From Saccopteryx bilineata (taxonomy: Eukaryota; Chordata; Mammalia; Chiroptera; Emballonuridae): DNA of 64,000 nt. How positions within the stretch are numbered: position 1 is the first letter of the stretch; every line of letters begins with the position of its first letter. The position numbers and the translations under genes are program-made. The stretch lies in assembly GCF_036850765.1 (NCBI RefSeq), contig NC_089491.1:88630740-88694739 (forward strand), given 5' to 3'. The notes under the pieces were generated by a model. The model was given only the letters and a program-made list of their open reading frames with translations, made no database searches and was not told the DNA's origin. Positions 55,105-64,000 of the stretch are shown piece after piece.

Positions 55105-55750
55105 TTAAAATCTAAAGTTCTCTTGAGGCTGTGCTCTCCCTCTTTGTAATATGCCCATGCCTTTCTTCCCTCTCAGGTGTGCATCTCCAAAACTCTAAGT
55201 GTCCCCACAAAACTTGCAACCAGGGAAAAGTGGGCAGTGGTAGCTCATCCTGGACTAACCCCCTAAATTTATCTCCCAGATCCCTTTCTCTATGACTGTC
55301 CAGTAAGCCAAATCATCCCTACCTAAGTTCATTTCTTTCCTATAACATTACTAGAGAGCCAAAGTAGTTTCACCTAGATTCTCTCCTGTTGCTTCTTCTA
55401 TCCTAAGCCCTTTCTTATTTCACTGTCCCCAGCTTTAAAAAAATGTGCCCTCAAAATTCTGGTCTTGTGTTATGAAATCATTCCTGCACAAAGCTCAGAA
55501 CCCACACACCACCAGTCAGCTTGAGCCCTGCTCTAGGCCCAGTTCCTATCTGATAACAATGATTGTAGTAACCCTCAAGTGGGGAAGGGCTAGTGACTAG
55601 GTTGGCACTCCAAGAGGGCTTTCAGGGACTGGTAAAGTTCTGATTCTTGATCTGGGTGATGGGCCATAATGGGGATGTGTTCAGCTTGAGAAAATTGACA
55701 CCTAAATTATGTGCTATATATGTTATCTTCAATAAAAAGTTATAAAATAA
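55105..55750 (+). other. Unassigned insertion within L1 C1
   Basis: L1 C1 text breaks near 55105 and resumes near 55790 (gaaaataaacatacaacc). The intervening segment ends with 'gattcttgatctgggtgatgg', 'gtgttcagcttgagaaaatt' and 'atcttcaataaaaagttataaaa', which resembles the 3' UTR end of old mammalian L1M elements with an AATAAA signal and tail. The upstream 450 bp is unrecognised, so it could be a retrotransposed transcript or an L1 with transduced flank. Confidence 0.4.
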
Positions 55751-57062
55751 ACAAACAAAAATAACAAACACTTCTAAGAAAGAAAAAAGGTACTTTGAGA
55801 AAAATGAAAATAAACATACAACCTAATATTGATAGGACACAGCAAAACAGTCTTAAGAGGTAAATCCATAGCAATACAGGCCTACTCAAAAAGCAAGAAA
55901 AATCTCAGATAAATAATCTAAACATCGAGCTAAAAAACCAGAAAAAGAACAACAAACAAAGCCCAAAAGAAGAAGAGGAAAGAAAATAATAAAGATCAGA
56001 GCAGAAATAAAAAAAATAGTCTAAAAAACAACAAAAGATTCAATTAAACTAAAAGCTGGTCCTTTGAAAACACAAACAAGATTGAGAAACCAACCAGATT
56101 CACCAAGAAACAAAAAAAAGAGGATTCAAATAAATAAAGTCAGAAATGAAAGAGAAGTAACAACTGACACCACAGAAATACAAATGATTATAAGAAAATA
56201 CTACAAACAATTATATGCCAACAAATTGAACAATCTGGAAGAAATGGATACACCATTAGAGACATTTAATCTTCCAAAACTGAATCAAGAAGAAATGGAA
56301 CATCTGGACAGACCAGACTGATTACAGCTAGTGATATTGAAGCAATAATAAAAAAAACTCCCAGCAAACAGAGGTCCTGGATTGAATTGCTTCACAGGTG
56401 AATTTTACCAAACATTCAGAGAACTAACACCTATTCTCAAACGATTCTGAAAGGGAAGACTCTCAAGCTCATTGTGTGAGGGCAGCATTATTCTAAACCA
56501 GAAAAAGACACCACAAAGAAAGCAAATTATAGGCCAAAATCCCTGATGAACATAGATGCTAAAATTCTCAACAAAATATTAGTAAACCAGATCCAGCAAT
56601 TCATTAAAAAGATCATATACTACAATCAAGTGTGATTTATATCGGGGATGCAAGGTTGGTACAATATCCTCAGATCAATAACTGTGATATATCACATAAA
56701 CAAAATGAAGAATAAAACCCAAAAGATCATATTAATAGATGCAGAAAAAGAATTTGACAAAATCAGCACCCATTTATGATAAAGACTCTCATCAAAGTGG
56801 GAATAGAGGGAATATACCTCAACATAATAAAAGCCATATATGACAAACCCACAGTTAACATTATATTCAATGCAGAAAAAGTAAAAACATTTCCCTTAAG
56901 ATCAAGAACAAGACAGGAATGTTCACTTTCGCCACTCGTATTAAACATTGTACTGGAAATCCTAGCCACACAATCACACAAACAGAAGAAAAAAAGGCAT
57001 CCAAATTGGAAAGGAAGAAGAAAAATTGTCATTCTATTTTTCTTGATGATTATATTTTAGAG

Positions 57063-57445
57063 AGACAACTCTCAGGTCTTTGAGAAAGACATTTCTAAGT
57101 TGTAGAAAATTTAGATCTCAGTGGCAAAAAAAGGAATTTACAATTGCAACTTTTCTAAAGTAAATGCTCTAAGAAAAGAAAGGTCAAGGGGCTATAACCA
57201 GGAAGAAGCCTGTCTAAAGTTTAGTCAAGCTGAAGGAACTGCTAAGGCTGTCTTGGTCAGTGCTCTTGGGGTTAAATAAGATATTCATAAGACAGACAAG
57301 GTTTACTGCCTTCATGACTTAGAGACTTTGTGGGGGATGGGAAGAAGGTTCTTTATGACTCACACCTAAAATATTCATTATAGAAATTTGAGTACCTGCT
57401 CTTTGATACAGATAATGAAACTATATGGTCATTCATCTGCATGGT
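57063..57445. other. Unique sequence
   Basis: Nothing recognised between the broken end of L1 C1 and the next SINE. Non-coding. Confidence 0.4.
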
Positions 57446-57461
57446 CCAAATTCCAATTTTT

Positions 57462-57797
57462 TTTTTTTTACAGAGACAGAGAGAAAGTCAGAGTGAGAGA
57501 TAGACAGGGACAGACAGACTTAGGAACAGAGAGATGAAAAGCATCAATCATTAGTTTTTCGTTGCGCACTGCGACACCTTAGTTGTTCATTGATTGCTTT
57601 TTCATATGTGCCTTGACAACGGGCCTTCAGCAGACCGAGTAACCCCTTGTTTGAACCAGCGACCTTGGGTCCAAGCTGGTGAGCTCTGCTCAAAGCAGAT
57701 GAGCCCCCGCTCAAGCTGGCGACCTCGGGGGTCTCGAACCTGGGTCCTCTGCATCCCAGTCCGACGCTCCATCCACTGCGCCACTGCCTGGTCAGGC
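57462..57797 (-). mobile_element. Long VES-related SINE (S13)
   Basis: Minus-strand copy of the same family as S11: head at the right (complement gcctgaccaggcagtggcgc), 'gcgaccttgggtccaagctgg' units, 'catatgtgccttgacaacggg', T-tract tail at the left. Target duplication cca(a/g)attccaa(a)tttt at about 57446-57461 and 57798-57813. Confidence 0.9.
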
Positions 57798-57813
57798 CCA
57801 GATTCCAAATTTT

Positions 57814-58985
57814 GTGAGCCTAATAGCTCCATGCTATACTTGGCCAATAAGGTCATTCATCTCACTGACATTGTGATTTTTTTTCATGATTGTCTCTAAC
57901 TGACAGTTTGATGATAAGATTGGAGACAGGATCTCAGGCTTGGGTTTAACCAAATTTTTAGTAAATAATGATACTTGATTTTCCTCTACAAATACAGTTT
58001 TAAACCTTGTATCTGTTTTCAGTGGTATATTCAGTGGTAACCTGAGGTATCTGTCTTTTCCATTCTATGCAAATCTCTCCATGCCTATTAGTAATCTTTA
58101 TCTTTTGACAAATTTATGAGTAGCATACTATTTTGTGTGGCTTGCTTTGGTGTTTTTATTTCTGCCATTTGCAAATCCAGTTCTTCCTGGTCTCGAAAAT
58201 CTTCGGGTCCTCATCTCTTACCAGAGCACTCTCAGTTGCCCTTTAAATGTTCCCTGTCTACCTTTCATTACATTTAATCACGTGATAAATTTAAAGAATG
58301 AGTCCAGATAAAGAAGGCTCGTTAACTTTAATGGATCACTTTTTATATCTAGGTGAAAGGCCTTAAACCCTTGTAAATTACACCGGGATGTATAAACTAC
58401 AACAAACATGATGACAAATACTGATTTCCTAGTAAATTCCTTCAACACACTACATCCCCATGATAAATTGGTGGTACTCTTTTCTGTTATTATTTACACA
58501 AATGACTGACATTGTCTAATACTTGGGCAATATACTTAAACCCATGACAGATATCACAGAGTAGGGTAGAACCATATATTTCTTTTATTTGACTTCTACT
58601 AAAAAAAAAATCTGACTACAATATTTATACATATAGTCATATGTGCATATAAAATTAAAAACGCACTTTGTACCCTGTTTAAAAAAAGAAAAGCCGACCA
58701 ATTTGAGATGGATTCAGAGTTTCCCACATAACTGCTTAAATTACTGAGGTTGTGTGGTTCTATTTCACAAATTATACCTCTGTGGTAAAATTCCTCTTGA
58801 TGAAAGCTCCATAGATCAATCAGCTACAGCTGTAACACCCTTCATCCTGCTGGTAGACTTTTCTAATTTTCTGCCACCAGTGAGTTATTGCTTGGCAAGT
58901 GTTTAAACATTATACATTGGGAAGTTTAAATAAAGAAATTATTTACAAAGGAATATAAAAGAAGTATATTATCAATTACATAGTT
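57814..58985. other. Unique sequence
   Basis: AT-rich, no repeat recognised. A low-divergence-looking, repeat-free stretch around 58260-58345 (tttaatcacgtgataaattt) contains a CACGTG E-box, but I cannot claim function. Confidence 0.35.
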
Positions 58986-59620
58986 CCCTGAACACTTAAT
59001 CATGCAGCCAAGTGGAAACCCCTTCAGGAAACCTGTCCTCTACCATTGCGCCATAATGAAGGTCGCCTCCAGAAATATCCGTTTAATCTCTGCAGCTACG
59101 TTTCGAGCACTTCATCTCACTTCGCAGAGCACTCCACCACTTCTTGTCATCCAAACAAAACTCAGGTAAATGATGGAAAGCTTAGCTTAGACCCTTTAAA
59201 TATTTACTGGCTAGTCTACTCCTAGTAACACTCCTGTAGTGTTAGATTCAATTTCATCCTCCAGTGGTTGGCAGACAATTCGGACAGGCTTGCTGAGAAG
59301 TGGAGGATCTTTCCTTGCTTTACCTTTGAGAAGAAGCCATTCCCTTTTCTTAAGCAAATTAGTTGAAGAATTTTCTCCGCTAGTCCAGCGTATCAACAAA
59401 TCAGTCAACCCTGCTGCATTGACAGCTCTCTTAACCCAGCTCTGGAAGCTAATGGGGCAAATCTCAGAGGAGGCTTCCTCTGTGGAACAAGGGTCCCCTG
59501 TGCCCCTCCAGGCCCTGATGGCTGTGAATCCTAGTCACACAGGGTTCCCTCATTTTTCAAAGGGAAGTTGGTGCAATTTGCCAGACAGAAAACCAACTTG
59601 ATTAAATTGTCATTTTCTTT
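58986..59620. other. Unrecognised block with open frames on both strands
   Basis: Repeat-free, GC-richer than its flanks. Plus strand: 59239-59601, 120 codons (contains SPLVQRINKSVNPAALTALL). Minus strand: an open stretch from about 59540 to 59211, roughly 110 codons of which the last 65 follow an ATG (contains GKARKDPPLLSKPVRIVCQP). A further 37-codon frame starts at 59056. No domain is recognised. Overlapping open frames on both strands argue for composition rather than coding, but a cryptic exon or processed pseudogene is not excluded. Confidence 0.25.
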
Positions 59621-60048
59621 CACAACAGGGACCTGTCTGCATGAAAAGTAGACATGGTCCTTAACCATACCTTTAGGCTGCCTTTGAAAAGAGCACCATT
59701 TCCAAGGGCAGGTAGGTCAGAGACGGAGCGCTCAGACTGCAGGTACTAGCAGAACCTCTACCCTGCTGCTAGTTATCTGAGTTTTTATTGAAAGTCAGAA
59801 AGAGTTTAAAAGTCCCCTTGGAGTACAATTCTCATTCTTAAAAAAATAAGTGCATATCAAAAATATAAAAGTAAAAATAAAATCCAATTTGTAATTTAAA
59901 TACTTTATATATGTGTGTACATATATTTTATATATTTATATGTACATATGAGTATATGTTTGCATTTGTCTATACAAAGAAAAATCCTGAATAGACCTAC
60001 TTTTAACTATTATCAGTTGTCATTTTGAGGAATGAGAATCAGGGAAGA
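59621..60048. other. Unique sequence with AT-rich tract
   Basis: Contains an alternating (TA)/(TG)-rich tract at about 59905-59965. Nothing else recognised. Confidence 0.45.
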
Positions 60049-60061
60049 AGAAAGGAATTTT

Positions 60062-60428
60062 ATGCCTGACCAAGTGGTGGTGCAATGGATAGAGCATCGG
60101 CCTGAGGCACTGAGAACCCAGGTTCAAAACCTCAAGGTCTTCAGCTTGAGCACGGGCTCACTAGCTTGAGCATGGGATCATGGACATGACCCCATAGTCG
60201 CTTACTTGAGCTTCAAGGTCTCTGACTTAAAGCCCAAGGTTGCTGGCTTGAACAAAGGATCACTGGCTCTGCTGTATTCCCTACTCCATTCAAGGCACAT
60301 ATGAGAAAGCAATCAATGAACTAAGGTGTCACAACAATGAGCTGATGCTTATCATCTCTCTGCCTTCCTATCTATCTGTCACTATCTGTCACTGTCTGTT
60401 TTTCTCTCTTTCGCACAATAAAATAAAA
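60062..60428 (+). mobile_element. Long VES-related SINE (S14), diverged
   Basis: Same family as S11/S13 in sense orientation: gcctgaccaagtggtggtgc head, repeated 'caaggtct(t)cagcttgagc' units, 'gcacatatgagaaagcaatc', CT-rich end and A-rich tail. Target duplication agaaagga(a/g)tttt at 60049-60061 and 60429-60441. Divergence from S11 implies an older insertion. Confidence 0.88.
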
Positions 60429-60441
60429 AGAAAGGAGTTTT

Positions 60442-61764
60442 GCCATGATTTTTTGTATCATTGAAATTTACAACAAGCCTATATAGCCATTATAATTTTT
60501 AAATGTTAATAAAGAAGTAATCTCCTGTTTGTTGAATTTGTTATCCCACTGGTGAACTCAAGCATTAGGGTTCAATGTTAGACTGAAAATGGGAAAGACA
60601 ATGCCCAGTCTCCCTACTTAAAGACAGCAGATAATTTGACAGAAGGGGCTAGGAACAGATATAGACATTAACAGGAGTCTCCCCATGGGATTGTTGAGAT
60701 CTCATTATGAATCTTTTTCTGAATGTTCTGATATCATTACAACTCCAGCTCTGCACACTTATGACTCATGAATTAAACACATTTAGAGCTTGGTCTTATC
60801 CCTCCTTTTTCAAAGCATCTTTTTTCAAACACAGCCTATGCTTTACCTGGTATTGGCCTATTTGGGGCTTTGTGAACATTTTAAATAGTGTTTTGTTGGG
60901 CTTTTTAAAAAGGTATTTATGAATAAGAAAAGCAGATTAAATCCCCCAGTTCCAATTCTGCCTCCAACATGCAACCCTTCTAGACATCAGAAAGACTTGC
61001 CACTGTCTTTCTGAAAGCAGTGGAAGGCTTGTCGTTCCATAATTACTCTCTTGTGCAGATTGGCACAATATCAGAGCTAACACAACAGAGAACATAAAGG
61101 ACCAGGTTATGACATCTCTACTGCTGTATATTGAAATAATAAACTTTGGCAAACACAGAGGACAGCAAATTCAATTTGACAGTCCTCTCAACGCAGACTG
61201 AGAACAACAGAGGGAAGCTGACTAAATAGAATTAAGATCTATTTTATTTGATTATTACATCACTGGATGAGGCAACATGTAATGCAATTCCCCCCAAATC
61301 GTTAATTCCATGTTCACGAAATAATGGTATAAATCAAATTATCATCATAGTCTACATTCAAAATCACTGATTTTTAAGCTGGCAGGGAAATTTTCATTTC
61401 CTTTAGATTCAAAAATTATTTCTTTAGAAAAACATTCAGTTGAAAGTCTAATACGTAAAACAGATATATGAGAGTGTGCTCTCTTCCATACAAGAGGGAG
61501 GGCCATAGCTGTGTCCACGGGCATCACTCCCCAACCCCTCTGCAGGAGTCTCTGGGGAATTCCTAGGTCTCTGTTATGGAATATGTTTTAGAAAATGATG
61601 GATCTAGGCCACTGCATTTATTTTTAAGATGCAGATGTTAACTCTTAAAATTTCCAGTTAAAGATAGAATTGGGGAAGGGGGAAGAATGAGAAACCACAT
61701 CCAGACAAAGATGTCTATGGAGAAATCAATAGTAAGTTCATCTTTTAAAGGGATTAAGTGATAA
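60442..61764. other. Unique sequence, partly a possible conserved element
   Basis: No repeat recognised. The part at about 60930-61530 is of mixed composition with AT-hook and homeodomain-like words ('cgttaattcc', 'tttgattattacatcac'), suggestive but not proof of a conserved non-coding element. The short frames here show no domain. Confidence 0.3.
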
Positions 61765-62030
61765 GAGTGAAATTTTATTGACCATTTGCTACATGTCAGA
61801 AATAGTGTTAAATGCTTTATGAGCAATCATTAACATATTTGATTTTTACAGAATCCCCATGAGGTAGATCCTTTTTAAATAGTCATTAAACAGATAAACA
61901 GGCTTAGGCTTAGAAAAGTTAGATGAGTGGACTAAATTCACACAGCTTAGAAGAGGCAGAGTTAATTCACACGCAAGTGATCTGGCTTCAGTGGCTATGT
62001 GCTGACCACTGTGCTCTTCTAACTGTTCTG
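61765..62030 (+). repeat. MIR SINE remnant
   Basis: Sense MIR: 'ttattgaccatttgctacatgtcag', 'gttaaatgctttatgagc', 'agaatccccatgaggtagatc', 'cacacagcttagaagaggcag', 'gtgatctggcttcagtgg'. Clear order, moderate divergence. Confidence 0.75.
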
Positions 62031-62379
62031 TCCATCTCCCTTGCCAGCACCACTTACAATTTACCCCATTGCTTTACCCATAAAATGGTAGAAAGATGAC
62101 ATTTCATTGGTTTTCCCATTCTCTGTGGACATAACTGTGCACATTTCCTACTGGAACTAATACCCTACTCAATACATATGTAGGGCTTGCCAAGGTTACA
62201 GTTTCTATTCTAATCAATCCAGCCAACAAACAGAATACTCCTGTTAAGAATAAACTCTTCAAATTCATACAGTGGCCAAGTGAGACAGGATTGCAGACAC
62301 TCTGAAAGACAAGAATAATGTTCAAAGTGAGCTTGACAAGGATACACACCTTGTAAGAGCAGAAAGAAAACAGGCTGGA
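62031..62379. other. Unique sequence
   Basis: Non-coding, nothing recognised. Confidence 0.4.
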
Positions 62380-62860
62380 TCAAACTGGGGTGTTTGGGGA
62401 CAAAATCAGACATGGATAAATACAGGATGGGAAGAGATGACCAAGGATCAAGTTGCAAATAATCTTGGCAAGAGTCAGAGTGGATAAATTGAGTGTGAGT
62501 CTGCAATGAAACACTGTCATCAAGAAAGAAAAGAATCATGGAATAACTGTGTGACCTGTAAGGACTTCAAAATAAGCCTTCCAATGTTCCATTCATCAAC
62601 TTGCACCTTAACTGTGTTTTGCATCCAGAACTGGCTATTATATATACATTTCAAATAGTGGAAAGAAAATAGATAAAGACCAAAATGGTACAAAAGAGTT
62701 GACTAAAAGAAGGAAATAATCTCTGGAGAAAGATGACAAGATTCATGGTTATTTAACCTAGATGAGATAGTACTGAGGAGAAAATAAAAAGCAGCAAGCA
62801 TATGGGGGTGTCAACTGTATAAAATATCCCTGTAAGAGAACACTGGCCACTTGTTCTCCA
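62380..62860 (+). repeat. L3/CR1 LINE fragment
   Basis: Weak sense similarity to the CR1/L3 reverse transcriptase end: 'ttggcaagagtcagagtggat', 'gagtctgcaatgaaacactgtc', 'tccagaactggctattatat', 'aagatgacaagattcatgg' and 'acctagatgagatagtactg' occur in the expected order and spacing. Strongly decayed. Confidence 0.5.
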
Positions 62861-62874
62861 TTTACACAAAAGAA

Positions 62875-63360
62875 TTCACTCACTGGTTCATTCAGAAAAC
62901 ATTTATCTAGTACCTACTGTTTCCTGGGATACAAATGTGGAAAACATGTCTAATTTGTGTCCTGAAAGAAATGCACAGTCTAGTAAATTAATAACTGACA
63001 TTTCTATAACGTGATGGGAACAATAATAGAGGCAGATAAGAATGCAGGGACACAAAGGAGGGAGTGGTAGAACACTCCCTCCTTGGGAGTGTGGAGTGGC
63101 TGGAGGAAGGTGGGGTCCTGAAGGAAGAGGGGAGATTTTTCAGAAATTCAAGGAGAGGAAAGAATACTCCAGGCAGAAGGAATGGATGTGCAAAGGCATG
63201 AATAGGGGAAACCATGGAGCACATTCAGGAAAGTGCAATTATTACACCAAAGCCAGAGATTGGAGTCTAAGAAGAAAAACAGGAAATAAGAGGTATACCA
63301 GCAACACAGGCTGGGACTAGATAATGGAGATACTTTTATGTGAGCTAAGAAGCTGGGTTT
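62875..63360 (-). repeat. L2 LINE remnant
   Basis: The complement of L2 is readable on the plus strand: 'cattcagaaaacatttatctagtacctactg', 'ttcctgggatacaaatgtgg', 'gtgtcctgaaagaaatgcac', 'aagaatactccaggcagaag' and 'ggaatggatgtgcaaaggcatg'. The purine-rich middle gives a false 92-codon frame. Confidence 0.7.
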
Positions 63361-63401
63361 AGATCTAGCTAGTATTTTTTTGCAAAGTCAAAATATTTAT
63401 A

Positions 63402-63753
63402 CAGGGGGTCCTCGGGTTAGGACAGTCTCGACATATGATATTTCAAGTTTACAATGCTTACTTCCATAAAAACTTTAAAAAATTGAGAAGTGTTTCAGCT
63501 TACATCATTAGCATCGTACTTACAGACTTTGTGGGCAAACTAGTTTGGATGTGCAGAGCAAAAGAATACACAGAAACAGAGCCTATGAGTGAGAGAGTTG
63601 GCATTCTCCAGCATGCTTACCTATGCCATTTTGTATTATTAAAAGCACAAGTGTTCCATTTGTGTTAGGCTAGGGTGTGTTTCAACTTACAACAAAATTC
63701 AGGTTACGTCACTCTTGTAGGTACAGAACTGTGTCATAACCCAAGGACCCCTG
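63402..63753. mobile_element. Tigger-like (TcMar) miniature element with intact ends
   Basis: A 352-bp element. The left end is CAGGGGGTCCTCGGGTTAG and the right end, reverse-complemented, is CAGGGGTCCTTGGGTTATG. It is flanked by TA dinucleotides at 63400-63401 and 63754-63755, the TcMar target duplication. It encodes no transposase. The good state of its terminal repeats suggests it is younger than the Tigger-like copy at 17134. Confidence 0.85.
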
Positions 63754-63755
63754 TA

Positions 63756-64000
63756 TATGCATTGGAATGGGGTCCCTGCTTGCTATCCTCCACTCCAAAC
63801 AACTGTCCCGCACTGGGACATTCAGACCTCCTCAGCAACAAAGAGTAATACCTCCAATCTCCTTTCCTGTTCCACACCAGTGTCCATTTTACTGTCATTA
63901 TAGCTGTTAGAAATGTTCAATATCACCTCTGCTAACATTGTGGGGTATTATGCATTGATAAGGGGAAATCTCTGAAGCATTTTGAGTAAAGATGTCACAT
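63756..64000. other. Unique sequence to window end
   Basis: Non-coding, nothing recognised. Confidence 0.45.

Larger units (their letters stand above)
53346..57062 (+). mobile_element. Older L1 (C1), truncated at both ends
   Basis: Begins in the ORF1 C-terminal half (TYKGA-like and 'aaactttgtaggctagacgg', the equivalent of SAETLQARR) and runs into ORF2 (start about 53757, MAIAICL-like). The endonuclease, linker and reverse transcriptase are recognisable but much decayed. It stops at 57062 within the reverse transcriptase, so the 3' third is missing. It is more diverged than lineages A and B. Insertions: SINE S12 and an unassigned segment at 55105-55750. Confidence 0.8.
53757..57062 (+). pseudogene. 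L1 C1 ORF2 remnant
   Basis: Heavily mutated. Readable pieces: the linker at 56064-56321 ([37 protein letters not shown]) and the reverse transcriptase at 56776-57060 (TLIKVGIEGIYLNIIKAIYD, RTRQECSLSPLVLNIVLEIL, with the normal GCP replaced by ECS). The catalytic FADD motif is not recognisable in the final bases. Many stops and frameshifts. Non-functional. Confidence 0.8.

Overview
This window is mammalian nuclear DNA, most likely from a bat of the horseshoe or leaf-nosed group (Rhinolophoidea). The evidence is repeated copies of a long tRNA-derived SINE that I recognise as Rhin-1-like, two shorter related tRNA-derived SINEs, several L1 LINE lineages, a young-looking hAT miniature element with an exact 8-bp target duplication, and mammal-wide MIR, L2, L3/CR1 and Tigger fossils. 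I find no intact protein-coding gene, no true tRNA or rRNA gene and no CRISPR array. Almost all long open frames are pieces of dead L1 ORF1/ORF2 or chance frames inside SINEs and microsatellites.

Layout. 1-1300: old MIR/L2 remnants. 1299-9139: a full-length but dead L1 (called A1 here), flanked by an exact 15-bp duplication and carrying three SINEs and one hAT element. 9140-24340: mostly unique, AT-rich sequence with MIR, L2, L3/CR1 and Tigger fossils, two pyrimidine microsatellites, SINEs at 19.0-19.6 kb and 20.4-20.8 kb, and two stretches (11.4-11.8 kb and 21.5-22.1 kb) that look like candidate conserved non-coding elements. 24345-52540: an old minus-strand L1 split by a 26.7-kb nest of younger retroelements. 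52541-57062: an unexplained GC-richer block, then an older plus-strand L1 (C1) with its own insertions. 57063-64000: unique sequence with two SINEs, MIR, L3/CR1, L2 and a Tigger miniature element.

The nest is the main structure. A full-length lineage-B L1 (B1, plus strand) entered the old L1 near 25.80 kb, and its 3' end lies at 52.46 kb. Inside B1 sits a Rhin-1-like SINE, whose A-tail took a second full-length lineage-B L1 (B2, 29.14-37.16 kb), which took another SINE. Further along B1 lies a minus-strand lineage-B L1 (B3, 37.79-50.26 kb) that has no 3' end or A-tail. B3 itself contains a SINE, a 434-bp L1 3' stub and a hybrid L1 (A2) whose ORF2 is lineage A but whose 3' end is lineage B. 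A2 in turn contains a 64-bp L1 stub.

No gene system operates here. The interest is retrotransposon biology: tandem 'monomer' promoters in the L1 5' UTRs, a hybrid L1, very short insertions, one ORF2 site hit independently in three L1 copies, and relative dating by nesting. Element boundaries come from reading target-site duplications by eye. Family names for ancient repeats are from memory of consensus features and need a RepeatMasker-type search.
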